Notes: generated by a model from the letters alone, not told the origin. Shown: positions 1 to 11,177, numbered from the stretch's first letter. The stretch is 64,000 nt of DNA from Amanita rubescens (GCA_015039365.1 WION01000120.1:80257-144256); one strand, 5' to 3'. Translations and numbers: made by a program.

Positions 1-67
1 TCAAAATTTCAGTCATGATAACCTGGCAGCAGCACTTAAGTAATACGCAACCAATATAATCAAACAT

Positions 68-376
68 TTGTTTTTTGTGAGGAGCTACATCTCGCTACAC
101 CTGGGACCCTCTCTTTTGCTGCAAGACGGAGCTCTTCCCTTTACCATCGGCGAGTGCGTTTTTGTCAGGATTCCCGGTCCCATTGAGGTAGACGATGACG
201 GAGGGACTGCGGGACAAAGCCCTCAGCGCTTAGCATTCATCCGTCAACAGTACCATCTGCAGGATGGTAGTTACGTGCTTGACGTCTACCCTCTAATTTC
301 CTTCTCCAGGAGGGGCGGAGCTGTTCTCGGCTTCCGTAAACTGACCAACGCCGACAAAGCGACACGAGCTACCTGA
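68..376 (+). CDS. Unrecognised open frame, possibly an exon
   Basis: A 102-codon open frame that I do not recognise. Its middle reads like protein (a G-P-I-E-V-D-D-D-G-G stretch followed by S-P-Q-R-L-A-F-I-R-Q-Q-Y-H) rather than a random frame. It lies just upstream of the BTB-type exon that starts near 396, but it does not resemble the residues that precede the BTB part in the better preserved copy at 36.3-36.5 kb. It could be an exon of another gene cut by the duplication edge, or chance. Confidence 0.25.
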   Translation: MFFVRSYISLHLGPSLLLQDGALPFTIGECVFVRIPGPIEVDDDGGTAGQSPQRLAFIRQQYHLQDGSYVLDVYPLISFSRRGGAVLGFRKLTNADKATRAT

Positions 377-395
377 GTCGATCAAGACTAATCCA

Positions 396-687
396 AAGAG
401 TGACGAAGAGTCAGAAACGAAACTTGATCTAGCCCTTGGCATGCTTAATCTCGCTCATCGTTGGGAGATCGCCGAGTTGCATCTCACTCTCCAAGATTTC
501 ATCATTAATGAGCAACATTTTATCAACCCGTACTCGGTTAGAGATGGTACGTATTCATTTCTGGCCTGTCTGATGACAACTGAGGTTGGTAGTTCGCGAG
601 CACGCAGAGAAGGCGAAGGCGAACAAGCTGTCAGAAGCTTGCAAAGAGTTTGAGGACAAGAACCAGGAAATCATCGATGAAGCGTAA
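396..687 (+). pseudogene. BTB-type C-terminal exons of a sacsin-like paralogue (fragment)
   Basis: Two exons match the last exons of the rightward sacsin-like copy (36.57-36.94 kb). The first reads K-L-D-L-A-L-G-M-L-N-L-A-H-R-W-E-I-A-E-L-H, against L-D-L-A-L-N-I-L-S-L-A-H-R-W-E-I-T-E-L-H there. After an intron beginning GTACGT at 544 and ending TAG near 589, the second exon ends E-A-C-K-E-F-E-D-K-N-Q-E-I-I-D-E-A and a TAA at 685-687. This is the helical C-terminal part of a BTB domain. The frame is closed by a TAA shortly before the SKSDEE segment and the N-terminal half of the BTB is not present, so I read it as a remnant of another copy rather than a working gene. The window edge prevents a firm decision. 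Confidence 0.65.
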
Positions 688-1374
688 ACAAAAAAAGGTC
701 GCCGTTGAATGTAGTCTCAGCTTGTTTGTTCTTCATGCTTGAAACTTCCCTTGTCATAATATTAATAGGCTGCACAATTTGCGGCACTAGTACTACATAT
801 CCGGGTTATTCGCTTCCGTAATGAAAGGCTATTTTTTCTCTCTACTAGTCCCCTACGTCTCCCCCCGATGAGCGACGGCCACTTCTAGAGCCCAATAATG
901 CCGTAGATGAAGAATAGTATGTTCTCGACGCAAGCACAAGAGGCCAATCTTACGGTTGGTACAGTGGATCTGTTACGCAACGCTGTCGAGTCTGCCGTCC
1001 AGCGCTTACCCTCATCAAGGCATTCATAGACGGGGGCGTCCATGACTCCATGTAACTTGTAAGTATCCCAATGGCTTACCGGTTATCACTGCTCATACCA
1101 CTACTCTACTAGAGTCTAATTTGATTGGAAGGGCGCAAACAGCTATTGACGACGGACTCGGCAGTGCTGCAGGTACGACTCTATCTTTTTCGAATCCTGA
1201 ACTATCGAATATCTATCTTTGATAGGTGGAAATTTGACGCCCGTTCTTGACCCGTGTCGCTCGCGATGACCAAGGCTTCCATAAAGAGAACGCAGAACGG
1301 CTGTCGCAAGACGTGCATTCCACAAGGAATCCTACATATAAGCGGAATGCCTACCTCTAGCTTCAACCTGCAAC
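688..1374. other. Intergenic, nothing recognised
   Basis: There is no long open frame, RNA gene or repeat that I can support. The stretch lies between the BTB remnant and the truncated sacsin start. By position it may contain the decayed promoter of the latter. Confidence 0.5.
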
Positions 1375-1870
1375 ATGAATGACGCTTTTGGCAAAAGAGT
1401 CAGTCCCATTGGGGCGATCTGAGGAATTCTCCATGATTATCCATTCTCCGCAAGTATCCTCCGAGAGCTGCTGCAAAATCCAGATGATGCAAAAGCTATG
1501 AAGCAGGTCCGTGCTGCGCAGGTCCCACTGAGGACACATGTATTGAGCGAAACCATAGATTTTTGTTCTCGACACAGGGAAAGACCCCGCATTATTGGCA
1601 TATAACAATTCTCAGTTCCACGGAGAGGATTGAAAGGCGATCCAAACCACCCATGAGTCGTCTAAGAGAGTAGATACCTCGTAAGTTCGTCGATTTCCGC
1701 AGTCAGCGACTCCCAACCGCTCCTTCAGTAAAATCGGTAAATACGGCGTCGGATTTAGAGCTTGTTATCATGTATGTCATTAGTTCTGCCCGCCGCCGAC
1801 ACTGAAACGCATACAGGTTACCGACAAACCTGAAATCCTTTCTGGGTCGTCGTTTGCAATTCTTGATCCC
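1375..1870 (+). pseudogene. Sacsin-like GHKL ATPase, N-terminal fragment
   Basis: The start M-N-D-A-F-G-K-R-V-S-P-I-G-A-I is followed by an in-frame TGA, then G-I-L-H-D-Y-P-F-S-A-S-I-L-R-E-L-L-Q-N-P-D-D-A. This is the GHKL N-box region of the two large sacsin-like genes at 20-37 kb (E-L-L-Q-N-S-D-D-A-R-A there). Pieces of the next three exons can be followed: the D-P-A-L-L-A-Y-N-N-S-Q-F block near 1580-1650, G-K-Y-G-V-G-F-R-A-C-Y-H near 1735-1770, and V-T-D-K-P-E-I-L-S-G-S-S-F-A-I-L-D-P near 1815-1870. Beyond that the homology stops abruptly and an inverted piece from elsewhere in the same gene type follows. With the nonsense codon and the missing body, this is a pseudogene. Confidence 0.85.
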
Positions 1871-1881
1871 ATCCATTCGAC

Positions 1882-1960
1882 GGATGACTTCAAATCCACA
1901 TACGCCATCGTATCTGCGCTAGATATTTTCGGCCAGATGGCGCAAAAGTTAACGTCACGA
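1882..1960 (-). pseudogene. Inverted internal fragment of a sacsin-like gene
   Basis: The minus strand reads A-I-W-P-K-I-S-S-A-D-T-M-A-Y-V-D-L-K-S-S. This matches A-I-W-P-K-V-S-E-T-D-T-T-T-Y-V-D-L-K-S-S in the leftward sacsin-like gene (near 26.7 kb) and a very similar stretch in the rightward one (near 30.16 kb). In those genes this block lies several hundred codons downstream of the N-terminus. Here it abuts the N-terminal fragment in opposite orientation. Confidence 0.8.
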
Positions 1961-2007
1961 CTCGGAGGCCTCAGACTGTATGCGCACGCCTGGCATGTGG
2001 CAGTGCA

Positions 2008-4629
2008 ATGACTCTTGCTGCAGCTCCACCCCGTTACATGGCAGACCCTATCCTTGATGCACCAGTCCCGAAGCAGGATGGCTCTGAGCTCCGACTTAAA
2101 TGTCTTATCGAAGGCGAATATAGAGTCTTTAGAGTTACCGCGGAGCGCAATGATGAGGTTAGCGAGTTGAAGAAATCCATACAAAGCAAGGCAAGACGTG
2201 GTATCTTGAAGGATGTTGATCCTCACACTCTGGATTTGTGGAAGGTGAGCCCCATTGATGACTTGCGATGTGAAGTGACATTGCTTTTCTCAGCCAAAGG
2301 ACCCTATCGCTGCGAAGCCAGAAGAGACTTTGGCTGCACGTATCGGGTCCCTGGAAGGTGGTCTTTCGGAATTTGCGGACAAATTAGACCCCTCGGACAG
2401 CGTCTTCGATATCTTTTCAATGTCGCCTCCCGAAGACATCCACATAATTGTACAGGTCCCGGCCGCTGGTGAGTGGAAGTAAATCTCCGCGGCTGAACGT
2501 TGCTGAGGAAAATATCTGTCGTTTTACTGCTTTTTTTTCTGCCACCCTGTCACGCTTTCGAATCTCCTCATCTCCACCGATCATTCCATGGTTTTCATAT
2601 ATTGTCTACTGACGGATCGTTTCCGCTCCTGCTTTCCCTTTGTACCGTTTTTCTTCACTGTTCGTATTCATTATGTTTTCAAAGCGGGTGAGTGAGCGTT
2701 GTGTTAGCTTTCAGCCTCATCTGACTCATTGCCATCTCTCCTTCATTCCTATATGCATCATAACACTGATATTTATCCGCGTTTCTCTGAATCTGATCTC
2801 GCGTACATGCCGCTCGCCGCACCGTGCCGATTCTTGTTTTCGCGATCCAGCCACAATCACCCCAAGTTCGTCTTACGAATCCAACCTCAGCTCTTCTCCA
2901 CATATTTCTGGTGAGTAGACCCAATGTTCATGATGCAGCACTCATAGCTTTTCAGACAACACCGCTGATCTCGCAAGACTCCAGGAACTCCACACATATT
3001 TGTGGGGTAAAAACCAGATTGTTTGCAGAGAGTACTCAACTCTTGACCTTGCACTTTTTGACCACCTCGGTATAAATATTTGTTGGGTTGACACCCTCCT
3101 TGTCCGTGACGAGTACGTTTTAGCATATGAGGATATTCTTAAGGATATAGCCGAGAAGAAAAAATGGGAATTGCAGAGAAGGCGAAGGTCCGCAACGCTG
3201 GTCACGGGTCAACCAGGGATCGGTGCGTTGACCCTTAAGTGCATGGCCCCGGCTGATATAACTTGATAGGAAAGACTCTATTCTTATTTTATGTTTTGGC
3301 TCGTCGTCTCCACGAGCGGAGCCCCGTCGCTTTCCAGATCGATAGGCATAAATATGCCCTCTTCAGTCAGCACGGTGTAACGTTGCATTCAACAACATAT
3401 AGTTTTGTTCCAGAGGGCACCTGGGCCCTTTCTGATTCCAATACATCTCGACGCTGCCTTTGCACTGCCTTCCAGCATCCATTCTTCCACGTCATACACA
3501 CTAGCTCACCGACTTCCTCCCATTGGAAGGGTTGGGTAAAGGAACTTGGTGCTCGTCGGTACATCATGGATGTGTGGTCATCGAGGGAGCTTCAAACATT
3601 GCTGTATGTGATATCATGTACTACCCTGCTATTCCACTGACGTAGTCATACCAGCACTCTCTGCGACCTCAATCTCCGAAAAGGCATGGACCTCTTTGAG
3701 AAGTATGGTCCAAGCCCCAGGATGATCATCCAAATTCTCACGGGGAATGTTGATTTATACGAGCGCGAAGTCAACACAGCGGCCTTCGCACTTGCAAGCA
3801 AACTCTCAGCACTTCCAGATCTCGACAATTTGGATTTCAGTGATATCTCCTCGAAGATATTTACTGTCACGCCAAAGAATAACCTGTCGCGAGGAGAGCA
3901 TACCTTGACGATTCCAACGTCCTTTCTTTCTCAGACCTTTGGCTCAGCCATGTCCCGCCAGGCAGCAGCCCAACAACATACATTTTTCAGGATGCTCAAG
4001 AGTTATCCAGCTTTTTGCGGTGCTGGAGGATGTCTGTTCAAGGTATATGGCCATAACCGCCTCTCTGACCCAACACGTCAGCCACTCGAGGCACATAGCC
4101 CTGATGGTGTATATCACATTCGTGCACCTGCTAAAATGATTGCAGGCAACACTGCACTGAAGAGCATGCAGGAGCCATTCAATTTCTACTGGCGACCTGC
4201 AGAGCCCAACTTTGAAGGTGTTGATGCTATCATTCGATTCGAAAACCATGTTTGGGCGCTACAGTATACGATAAGCAAAAACCATAGAGCTGCGACAAAT
4301 GGCCTTATCAAGGTCCGCCAAGAGATGAATCACAAACGCGACGTCATATGACATCTAGTTATGATAGGCTCGGACTTGACGGATGCGAAGGCAGCCCGGG
4401 ATGCCCGGATACCGATTGATTGGACGCACCCAACTCAAGTTTATGCGAGTGTGCTGCCATTGGGCCAGTTTAATGAACTAAATGCGCAGCAACATGAGAC
4501 TATTTTGAACGATGTGAGTACACAGCAATTTTACTTGAATGCTCATAAATTTTAATATACAAACAGGCCCGCGCAGCGAAGCCAGATCAAGGAGCAGGTT
4601 CTAATGATTCGATGGATCAATCGTTGTGA
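2008..4629 (+). CDS. Crinkler (CRN)-type protein: ubiquitin-like N-terminus, P-loop ATPase, REase-like C-terminus; one in-frame TGA
   Basis: Exons by hand: 2008-2244, 2294-2468, 2851-2910, 2956-3222, 3270-3603, 3655-4513 and 4567-4629. They sum to 1,995 nt, divisible by three. Residues 1 to about 135 look like the Crinkler N-terminal ubiquitin-like fold: L-K-C-L-I-E-G, then L-D-L-W-K at the first splice site, ending I-H-I-I-V-Q-V-P-A-A. Next comes a P-loop NTPase with Walker A G-Q-P-G-I-G-K-T, split by the intron at 3223-3269. The C-terminal part contains F-E-G-V-D-A-I-I-R-F-E-N-H-V-W-A-L-Q-Y-T-I, which resembles the restriction-nuclease-like domain of fungal and oomycete CRNs. An in-frame TGA at 4349-4351 sits where the context (D-V-I-stop-H-L-V-M-I) suggests an original tryptophan. 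The frame stays open for 54 codons afterwards, then splices to a short last exon. Everything else is intact, so this is either a very young pseudogene or a slightly truncated gene. Function in this fungus is unknown; CRNs are best known as secreted effectors or intracellular conflict proteins. Confidence 0.8.
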
Positions 4630-5165
4630 TTGTCTCTTTTTTTGAAGATTGTTGTTATTTGAGCTATGTATCCAAAGTTGTAGAAACGACTCGGTTATTA
4701 GTACTACTAGTACTGCTGTCCTCAAGGTTTCCTACACTTATCGTCGTCCTCGTTCTCTTTGTCATCTCCCACCTCACATTCGGCTTATTCCAAATGACAT
4801 CGTGTTGTTCCCGGGCAAAGCTCTCAACGCTTGCTCTCCAAGTCAGAAGTCAGTCTTGGAATGCTTCGATCGACATTTCTGACCACTTGCGGGATAGGGT
4901 TCCGAAATCTCATACTATCGCCTACGTGCCATAAATTCAATCCGCCGTATTTTCATGCATTGGGTGAGCGCGAGCCGTTACCACTGAAACTTAATATCCC
5001 TTCGCTACCCGAATTTCGTTCCCTCGCATCAAACCAGACTTTACGCTTAGAGGCAAAAAGTATGGATGATATTTAGCTACCCCCTTTTACCACGTTCGTG
5101 CTCCTTCACCGACAATTTAATGCTGTCTCATTCCCCCCTTTTCCTTACCTCAATGTTCCTGGCAT
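4630..5165. other. Intergenic, nothing recognised
   Basis: There are only short overlapping frames without recognisable motifs between the CRN stop and the mitochondrial carrier relic. Confidence 0.45.
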
Positions 5166-6001
5166 ATGCTCCCTAGCATCTCTCACTGTCCGGCTGCCTC
5201 AACCACCCCTGATGTGCCGTACTGGTTCAGACCCACCCGTAATTTACGAAGATGGTGGGTGGAGGCGGTTCTACCCCCATCTCGGTTTAGCGATGCACGG
5301 CTTCGAGCGCTCGAACTCTCGCCTCGCTCGAGTCGAATCCGTTTATGAAGAAAATTCCAAGCCCTGAGGATGATGATTGCGTCTGTCGGTGCTGCGGGGT
5401 TGAGGATGATATTGATGCCTATTGATACTGCCAAGACTACTAGTACGTTGCAGACAATGGGGAGGGGAGGGGTGACGAGTCTTAGGAATCGGGTAGGTGT
5501 TTGGAAGTGGAGTCCAGATTGAATGATCAACTGACGTGCGATTGTAGATCCAGACGAATGGTGTTGGAACGTTGTGGCAGGGGACGTTGCTACCGCTGTT
5601 GCAACCTTTGTTGGACATTATCTGGTTCGTGTTTCTCAGCTTAAATCACTGCTAGTTTCTGACCTGTTATCATTATTGAGGTGGTTCGGAACATACAATT
5701 ATCTTGATGCTCATCTTCCGCAACCGCATATAACTTTAGAAAAGGTATTGCGGTATGGTTTGGTCGCGTCCCTTCTTTCGGACACACTATCCCAATCTTT
5801 CGCTGTTGTAAAACACAAAAGCAAGTGAACGAGACGCATATTGGATATGTGGAAGCTGCAAGAACGGTTATAGCTGCGCATGGGCTTTTCGGACGTGGGC
5901 TGAAAACGAGGCTTATGGTGAATGTGGTGCAAGGACCCATGTTCGTTGTGCTTTGGAAAACGTTTACGAATGTCCTGGCACTCGCCGGAGGATCGAGGTG
6001 A
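5166..6001 (+). pseudogene. Mitochondrial carrier family protein, decayed copy 1
   Basis: Carrier signatures are spread over several frames. They are E-D-G-G-W-R-R-F-Y near 5248, N-P-F-M-K-K-I-P-S-P near 5338, M-M-I-A-S-V-G-A-A-G-L-R-M-I-L-M-P-I-D-T-A-K-T-T near 5370-5440 (the PxD motif), G-D-V-A-T-A-V-A-T-F-V-G-H-Y near 5580, F-G-T-Y-N-Y-L-D near 5690, and G-L-F-G-R-G-L-K-T-R-L near 5890. At least three frame changes are needed (near 5285, 5365 and 5810). One intron-like segment (5624-5680) persists. The order matches a fungus-specific carrier type of unknown substrate. A second, more truncated copy lies at 37.3-37.8 kb. Confidence 0.8.
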
Positions 6002-6009
6002 TTCCTTTA

Positions 6010-6560
6010 TCGTCAAGAGCCTTTTCTATCTCGTACTTCTGAAGTACCATACCCACAAACTCTCCCCATTCCGTGTCACGACCACCCATACAATGCATGC
6101 ACTTCATATATTCCTAAATACGCCGGCCACTACCCCGCCATTTCCCAGTCGAGCACAGCGACATTGTGGACATCCCCATCGCCCAGAACCTTCGTCAGTA
6201 CATTTCCGGGATTGAGGTCCCGTGCGTGAAGACAATGTCATGGTCGTCCTGGAGTTCTTTCCGGATGATTTTTAGTCTCTCCATGGTCGGTTGATGTCTC
6301 GTCGAAATCGCCTGGACAACCGAAACGCGTCAACCATGGGATGCGCGCTCGTCCTCGAAGGGGCCGATGTATTCATCATCAAAGCGGTCCTCGCAAACGG
6401 TGCGGTCTTTAACAGACGGCACCACTGGCATAGCATAATTGTAGGACTGGGGTACTACATTGGTCGACGAACGCCTTCAACTCATGAGCGATGGTTCTCT
6501 TCTGTCCAAACGGAATACATCGCGAACGCTGTCTTTCCGCAAGGTGCGGAAGACGTTCGC
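6010..6560 (-). pseudogene. Phosphotransferase (APH/choline-kinase-like) relic
   Basis: The minus strand near 6238-6130 reads H-D-I-V-F-T-H-G, then after a one-base frameshift L-N-P-G-N-V-L-T, and ends V-A-V-L-D-W-E-M-A-G. This is the catalytic loop (H-G-D-L-x-x-x-N) and metal-binding D of aminoglycoside-phosphotransferase-like enzymes. Upstream, near 6360, G-P-F-E-D-E resembles the segment that usually precedes it in fungal members. The frameshift, a stop after the M-A-G motif and the absent N-lobe make it a pseudogene. The family is large in Agaricomycetes; no substrate can be given. Confidence 0.6.
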
Positions 6561-7120
6561 GGCGCCCTATTGTGGGTGACCGGACATGGGATTCATGATG
6601 ATCTTGGACGGCATTATTTGTGGGAGTTAGAAACGTGTTGCTGTGCGTCTCTTCCAGTCGTAGTTGAAGGTTCCCTGATTCCGCATGCGTAGGCAGCGTG
6701 GCTCTCGATCGTCTCTACATGAGCGATGACACATAGCAGAGTCGCAACTGTCAAGTTGTGTCATGAGTAGCGAAGTTCCCAAAGGGGCAAATACAAAGTA
6801 GTTGTCCAAAAACGTAAGACTCCGAAAAAGTAGCAGTAGTTTTACGATTGGTATGTAATAGTCACCACGTTTGTTTGATTCCTTCCGTGCACTCTCTCAA
6901 GGTCTAACGCATTGCCCTCTTGCCTTGCCGAGTCCTTGACTCTTAACCTCCACGGCATCTCTGGTGCCTTTCTCATTCATCTGCACTCCGAGCTCTCAGG
7001 CTTTTTCTCAACTTGAAGTACCAGTGCTTGACATAAATTGCTTCCGAGCGTGCAGCAGAAATCTACCCTTGATCTTAATCATACATCCTTTCATTATCAG
7101 CACAACTTATACTAGACATC
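6561..7120. other. Intergenic and 5' region of the GTPase gene
   Basis: No gene is recognised. The last 100 bases before the ATG at 7121 are pyrimidine-rich and end in CTAGACATC, plausible as a fungal 5' leader. CpG is still present here and drops off downstream of about 8.2 kb. Confidence 0.4.
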
Positions 7121-8405
7121 ATGACAGACATTGCCGGTTCATCTAGTAAGCATAATCTCATGTCTTAACCTGATCAAAATCTGAGATGTGTAGATGTGGA
7201 TGAAATTGCTATACGCAGAGAGCAATACAAGTGCCCCCAGTTCCGTATTCTTGTCATAGGCAGGGCTAATGCAGGCAAGACTACAATCCTTGAGAAGGTT
7301 TGTCATGTAGCAAAGGGAACACAGCCAATGATCATATATGATAAGAGTGGTAAGTTTGACACTAAAGCCCAATCCTTATCCTCAGTGCCTTTAGGTAAAA
7401 AACTGGCACAGGATGAAACCCATGTGACACCTTCAAATGAGGTAAGTTGATGGTTACTAATAAATATGCATATGCTTTCTGATGACACTGTATTAAATTA
7501 TAAGAGAGGCCTGCATGATATTGAGCACCAGGTTACATATAAAGGAAGCAATTTTATCTTTCATGACTCAAAAGGTTTTGAGTCTGGTGGGGCAGGGGAG
7601 TTAGAGTTGGTTTGGGACTTTGTTGAGAAGCGGTCTGCTGAAGCTAAGCTGAAGGATCAGCTGCATGCAATTTGGTATCTTTGACTCCAAGTACTTTGCA
7701 ATAAATATGTAACTAACCTGTTTTTCATCAGGTACTGCATACCCATGGATGATACTCGGCCTATTTTGCCAGCAGAACTTGAGTTCTTCAATAAAGGAAC
7801 AGGGAAAGGTAAGGCAATCAATGTTCTCAATAAAGTACTTTGAAACCATCTCCACAGTTCCACTGGTGGCTGTATTCACCAAATTTGATGGGCAAATGAT
7901 CCAAGAATATGGAAAGTTAGATAACATTGTGGATGATGAGGTTAAGTGGAACAGGGCAAGGAAGAATGCTGAAACATCCTTTCAAAGAGTTTATCTTCCT
8001 AAAATCTTTAATACTGAACACCCTCCAAAAGCATATGTGCAATTGGAAGGTGAGAGTGGTGAACATACTCTGTTTCAAAAAGGAGCCTATACTTTTTAAT
8101 AGATATGGATATACCAGAGAACAACTGTCCTGAATTAACTGAGAAGACTGCTAGTGCCATTGATGATGCCAGTTTACAAGAACTGTTTGTCTCAACACAA
8201 ATGAACAATCTTGGTCTCTGTGTTAAATATGGACTTAAGTGAGCATCATGCTAAGATGTCAGATTCAAATGTTTGAGTTTTCAGACATGTCTTTGCCCAG
8301 GAGAAAATCTCTCTAGGAGATGTTTTTATCATTGTCCTCAGCAAGTTTCCACATTATTGGGTATTTTTTACAAATAAATTCATCTAATATGAAAAGCTGA
8401 GTTGA
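7121..8405 (+). CDS. P-loop GTPase (Agaricomycete G-domain family); 5' part of a much longer intron-rich gene
   Basis: Exons: 7121-7145, 7194-7349, 7395-7441, 7505-7674, 7732-7808, 7858-8049, 8103-8238 and 8285-8360, totalling 879 nt or 293 codons. G1 is G-R-A-N-A-G-K-T near residue 30. G3 is D-S-K-G-F-E, followed by the family-typical W-Y-C-I-P-M-D-D, and G4 is T-K-F-D. All guanine-nucleotide motifs are intact. The family is greatly expanded in mushroom genomes and its role is unknown. The last ordinary exon ends F-P-H-Y-W. Two ends are possible. If the 36-nt intron 8361-8396 is removed, two codons and a TGA (8403-8405) follow. If the longer intron to 8423 is used, the frame passes into the single-codon exon array and may continue to 18.3 kb. 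Coding GC and CpG are lower than in neighbouring genes. Confidence 0.85.
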
Positions 8406-8423
8406 AACAGCTTGACAGAGAAG

Positions 8424-11177
8424 TCAGTTTAATTTCTATGCAAAAGTGTGACAGAAAATCTTATTGAGAACTATCCAAGCATGATGTGAGTGCTGTGATT
8501 TATTTTCCTTCAATAAGGATGTGTGGCACTAATAGACAATGAGCAGGATGTATGTTCACTTGATTTTGCTTGTAAGACTCATAACATGACATAATATTTT
8601 ACCAAGCCACACAATGAAGTTGATGTGAGCAATATTATGACATTTCTATGGCTATATCTCATGCCTAGAACAATAGTGGGCAAGTAAAATCAATAGTTTT
8701 AGTCTTCAATGAGTGCTGATTTTATGAGAATAGTTTGTGAGTCACTGCACATTTCTATTCAAGAAATCTCAATGTGTGAAATAGGAAGTGTGTAATATTA
8801 GACTTTTCATGTGTGATGAACTGACTATGATAAAGAAGGTAAATATACATACTTTTGAGAAACAATTCAATCATATTTCATTCTACTTGTCCAATAGGCA
8901 GTGAGTGACAATAGTTCTTACCAGGTCTATGACATGTCCAAATGCATCCTGCACAGATTGTCAGTGACACCACACTCTTGATGACAAGCCATGAAGCAGT
9001 TCATCTACTGATTCTTCTCCCATGACTGGCAGATAGTATGTGACATGGCACTGCTGCAGTCTTTTAGATCATGACATGACAAACAGAATGTGGGGAGCAG
9101 AAGCATTTGCTATAAGCATCACATCTGAAATGTGGCCAACAGGTAGTAAGCAGCACTGGACCTATTGTTGTGGAGTAGGAGTCTCATCTCCTTTCTCTCA
9201 TACTAGGAAGTGAGTGATAATGCATGATTATCTGTAGCAGGGTCTCAACTATTGCATGGGCAGGAAGTGAGTATAGTTCATGTCTCTTTGGAAAGTTGCA
9301 GTTTCATCATAAGGTCAACAGGAAGTGAGCAAACTTGAGAACATTTTTGAAAGCTGTCTTAACATATTGAGCCAACAGAGAGTGAGCAATTGAATTATTT
9401 CTGCTGTAAGCCACAGCAAAGACCATTGAATCATCAACAGAGTGTTTGTGACACTTTATTTGGGACCAGAAAATGTCATCTCATAGTATATCTTACATAT
9501 GACCAATAGTGGGTGAGTCATATAGCACTTGATGGTGCCAACTTCACACTCATTATACATATGATCTCATTGGCTGGCCAACAGATTGTGAGTGCCACAG
9601 TAATATCCATTTGCTATTATGCCTCTTCTCAGGCCATGACCAACAGGATGTGAGTGACCTTTTCCAGGCAGTTTTCATTACATCACTTATCATGACCAAC
9701 AGTATGTGAGTGGCAACCCAATTTTTGATTTACTGAGGAGTCTCATAACTTAAACAGATTGGGAGTGACATTTGCATTTTATTCTCTGCCAGGTGGTCTG
9801 ACATATGTATTTGGCTTATAGGGAGTGAGTGACCCCACACTTTCCTTTGCTCATCACATTTCATACCATGACCACCAGTATGTGAGTAGTAACACCACTA
9901 TTTTTCTTCCCAGAGCAGCTTCATCATAACTCATTTGTGACCAACAGGATGTAGGTAACAGTATAGCCATTCTTAATTATGCAATCTCACAACACTACAT
10001 CCAATCACTGACAGCATGTAAACAATGTTGTATGCTGCATGTCATCAAATCTGATCTTATGGTCAACAGAAAGTAAGCAACACTGCCTTTTTGGAGTATT
10101 GTTGCATCTCATCCCATCATCAACAGTATGTGGGTGACATTGCTATCACTTTCTATTTACTAGACAAGCTCACATTATTTGTGTTTGACAGTTGGTGAGT
10201 GATACAGGATTTGCAGTAACTCTTGTTAGTTATATATATTTACAGAGTGTGAGTAACAGCAGTCATTCTTTGAAAGCAATCTCATTCCACCCTATCCACA
10301 TGTCCATCACCAACAGCATGTGAGTGAAATAATGTTTTTTACTAATAGTCCCAAACATCTCATTATGATTAATAGGAAGTGAGATTCTTCTAAGGCAATC
10401 TCATCACATCTCAATTAATAACCAACAGCATGTAAGTGACAGTGCATTCTCTTTTATTCCAGGCAATCTCATCACACAATTCACAGATTGTAGGTCCCAC
10501 TCACTTTTCTACCAAGCAGATTCATTTAGTACCTTTTATTTCATGACCCCAGGATGTGGGTCACATTACAACTTTTCTTTGTAGGCACATAATCATGTAT
10601 CTCCCCATAACAAATAGGGAGTGAGTGACACTGCATTATTCTTTCACTCACCATATAATCACACATTAGAAAGTAAGTGACAAATCTTTTTCCACTGATT
10701 TTGTCATCCACAACTAATATAATGGTGGCCAATAGCAAGTAAGTCATGTCCACTATTTAAACAAATTAGCACTCTCATGGAGTCATGCTGTATTTGCAGG
10801 ATGTAAGTTATGCCTCATTTTCTTCAACTTGACAGTAATTTCTTGCATTCAATAACAAATAGAAAGTGAGCAGCATTGGGTTCTAATTAGCCAAGGTGTC
10901 TCATTTATAACCAATAGAGAGTGAGTGATTCCAGTATCACACCAGGCAGCCTCTCCTCAGCCCACCCTGATGAATAGCAAGTGAGTGCATGTGACCTTTT
11001 AGTTTGTCTCACTCATTTCTTGACAAATAGCAAGTAAGTGACACTGCCATATTTTCAGGCAAGCACTCCAATATGTATTATCTCTTGTGACCAACAGTTT
11101 GTAAGCGACACTGCAATTTTTCTAGAACACTTGTCTCATGCACCCCCAATATCATTAGTTTGTGAGTGACAGCAAAC
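8424..11177 (+). repeat. Array of about 60-nt introns separated by 3-nt exons (left part)
   Basis: From the W codon 8358-8360 onward, acceptor-triplet-donor modules recur every 49-80 nt. The first is at 8424 (TCA), then 8547 (GAT), then 42 consecutive modules from 8677 (TGG, with a GC donor) to 11159 (TTT), with a mean pitch of 60.5 nt. Typical modules are CCAACAG-GAT-GTGAGTGAC (9647), CCAACAG-TAT-GTGAGTGG (9703), AATAG-CAA-GTAAGTGAC (11031) and CCAACAG-TTT-GTAAGCGAC (11098). Irregular spots are a 6-nt CATGAT at 8480, a possible 18-nt in-frame exon at 8607-8624, and one GG donor (9761). Intron bodies share only loose features (CTCAT or TGACC before the acceptor). No triplet is a stop codon. 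Every implied intron is phase 0, the same phase as the end of the GTPase exon. I read this as a run of single-codon exons. A degenerate tandem repeat with no splicing is the alternative. Confidence 0.7.
11173..11177 (+). repeat. Target-site duplication, left copy (CAAAC)
   Basis: CAAAC stands immediately before the left LTR and again immediately after the right LTR (17475-17479). The 5-bp length fits Ty3-type integration. Confidence 0.95.

Noticed and set aside
2500..2830. Several overlapping frames as separate small genes
   Set aside because: They fall in a long intron of the CRN gene between 2468 and 2851; no independent start or motif supports them.
8424..11177. CRISPR-like or satellite reading of the regular array
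   Set aside because: The conserved part is exactly acceptor plus donor around a variable triplet, spacing varies by 30 nt, and the intron bodies are not homogenised as in a satellite. The host is a eukaryote, so CRISPR is excluded.
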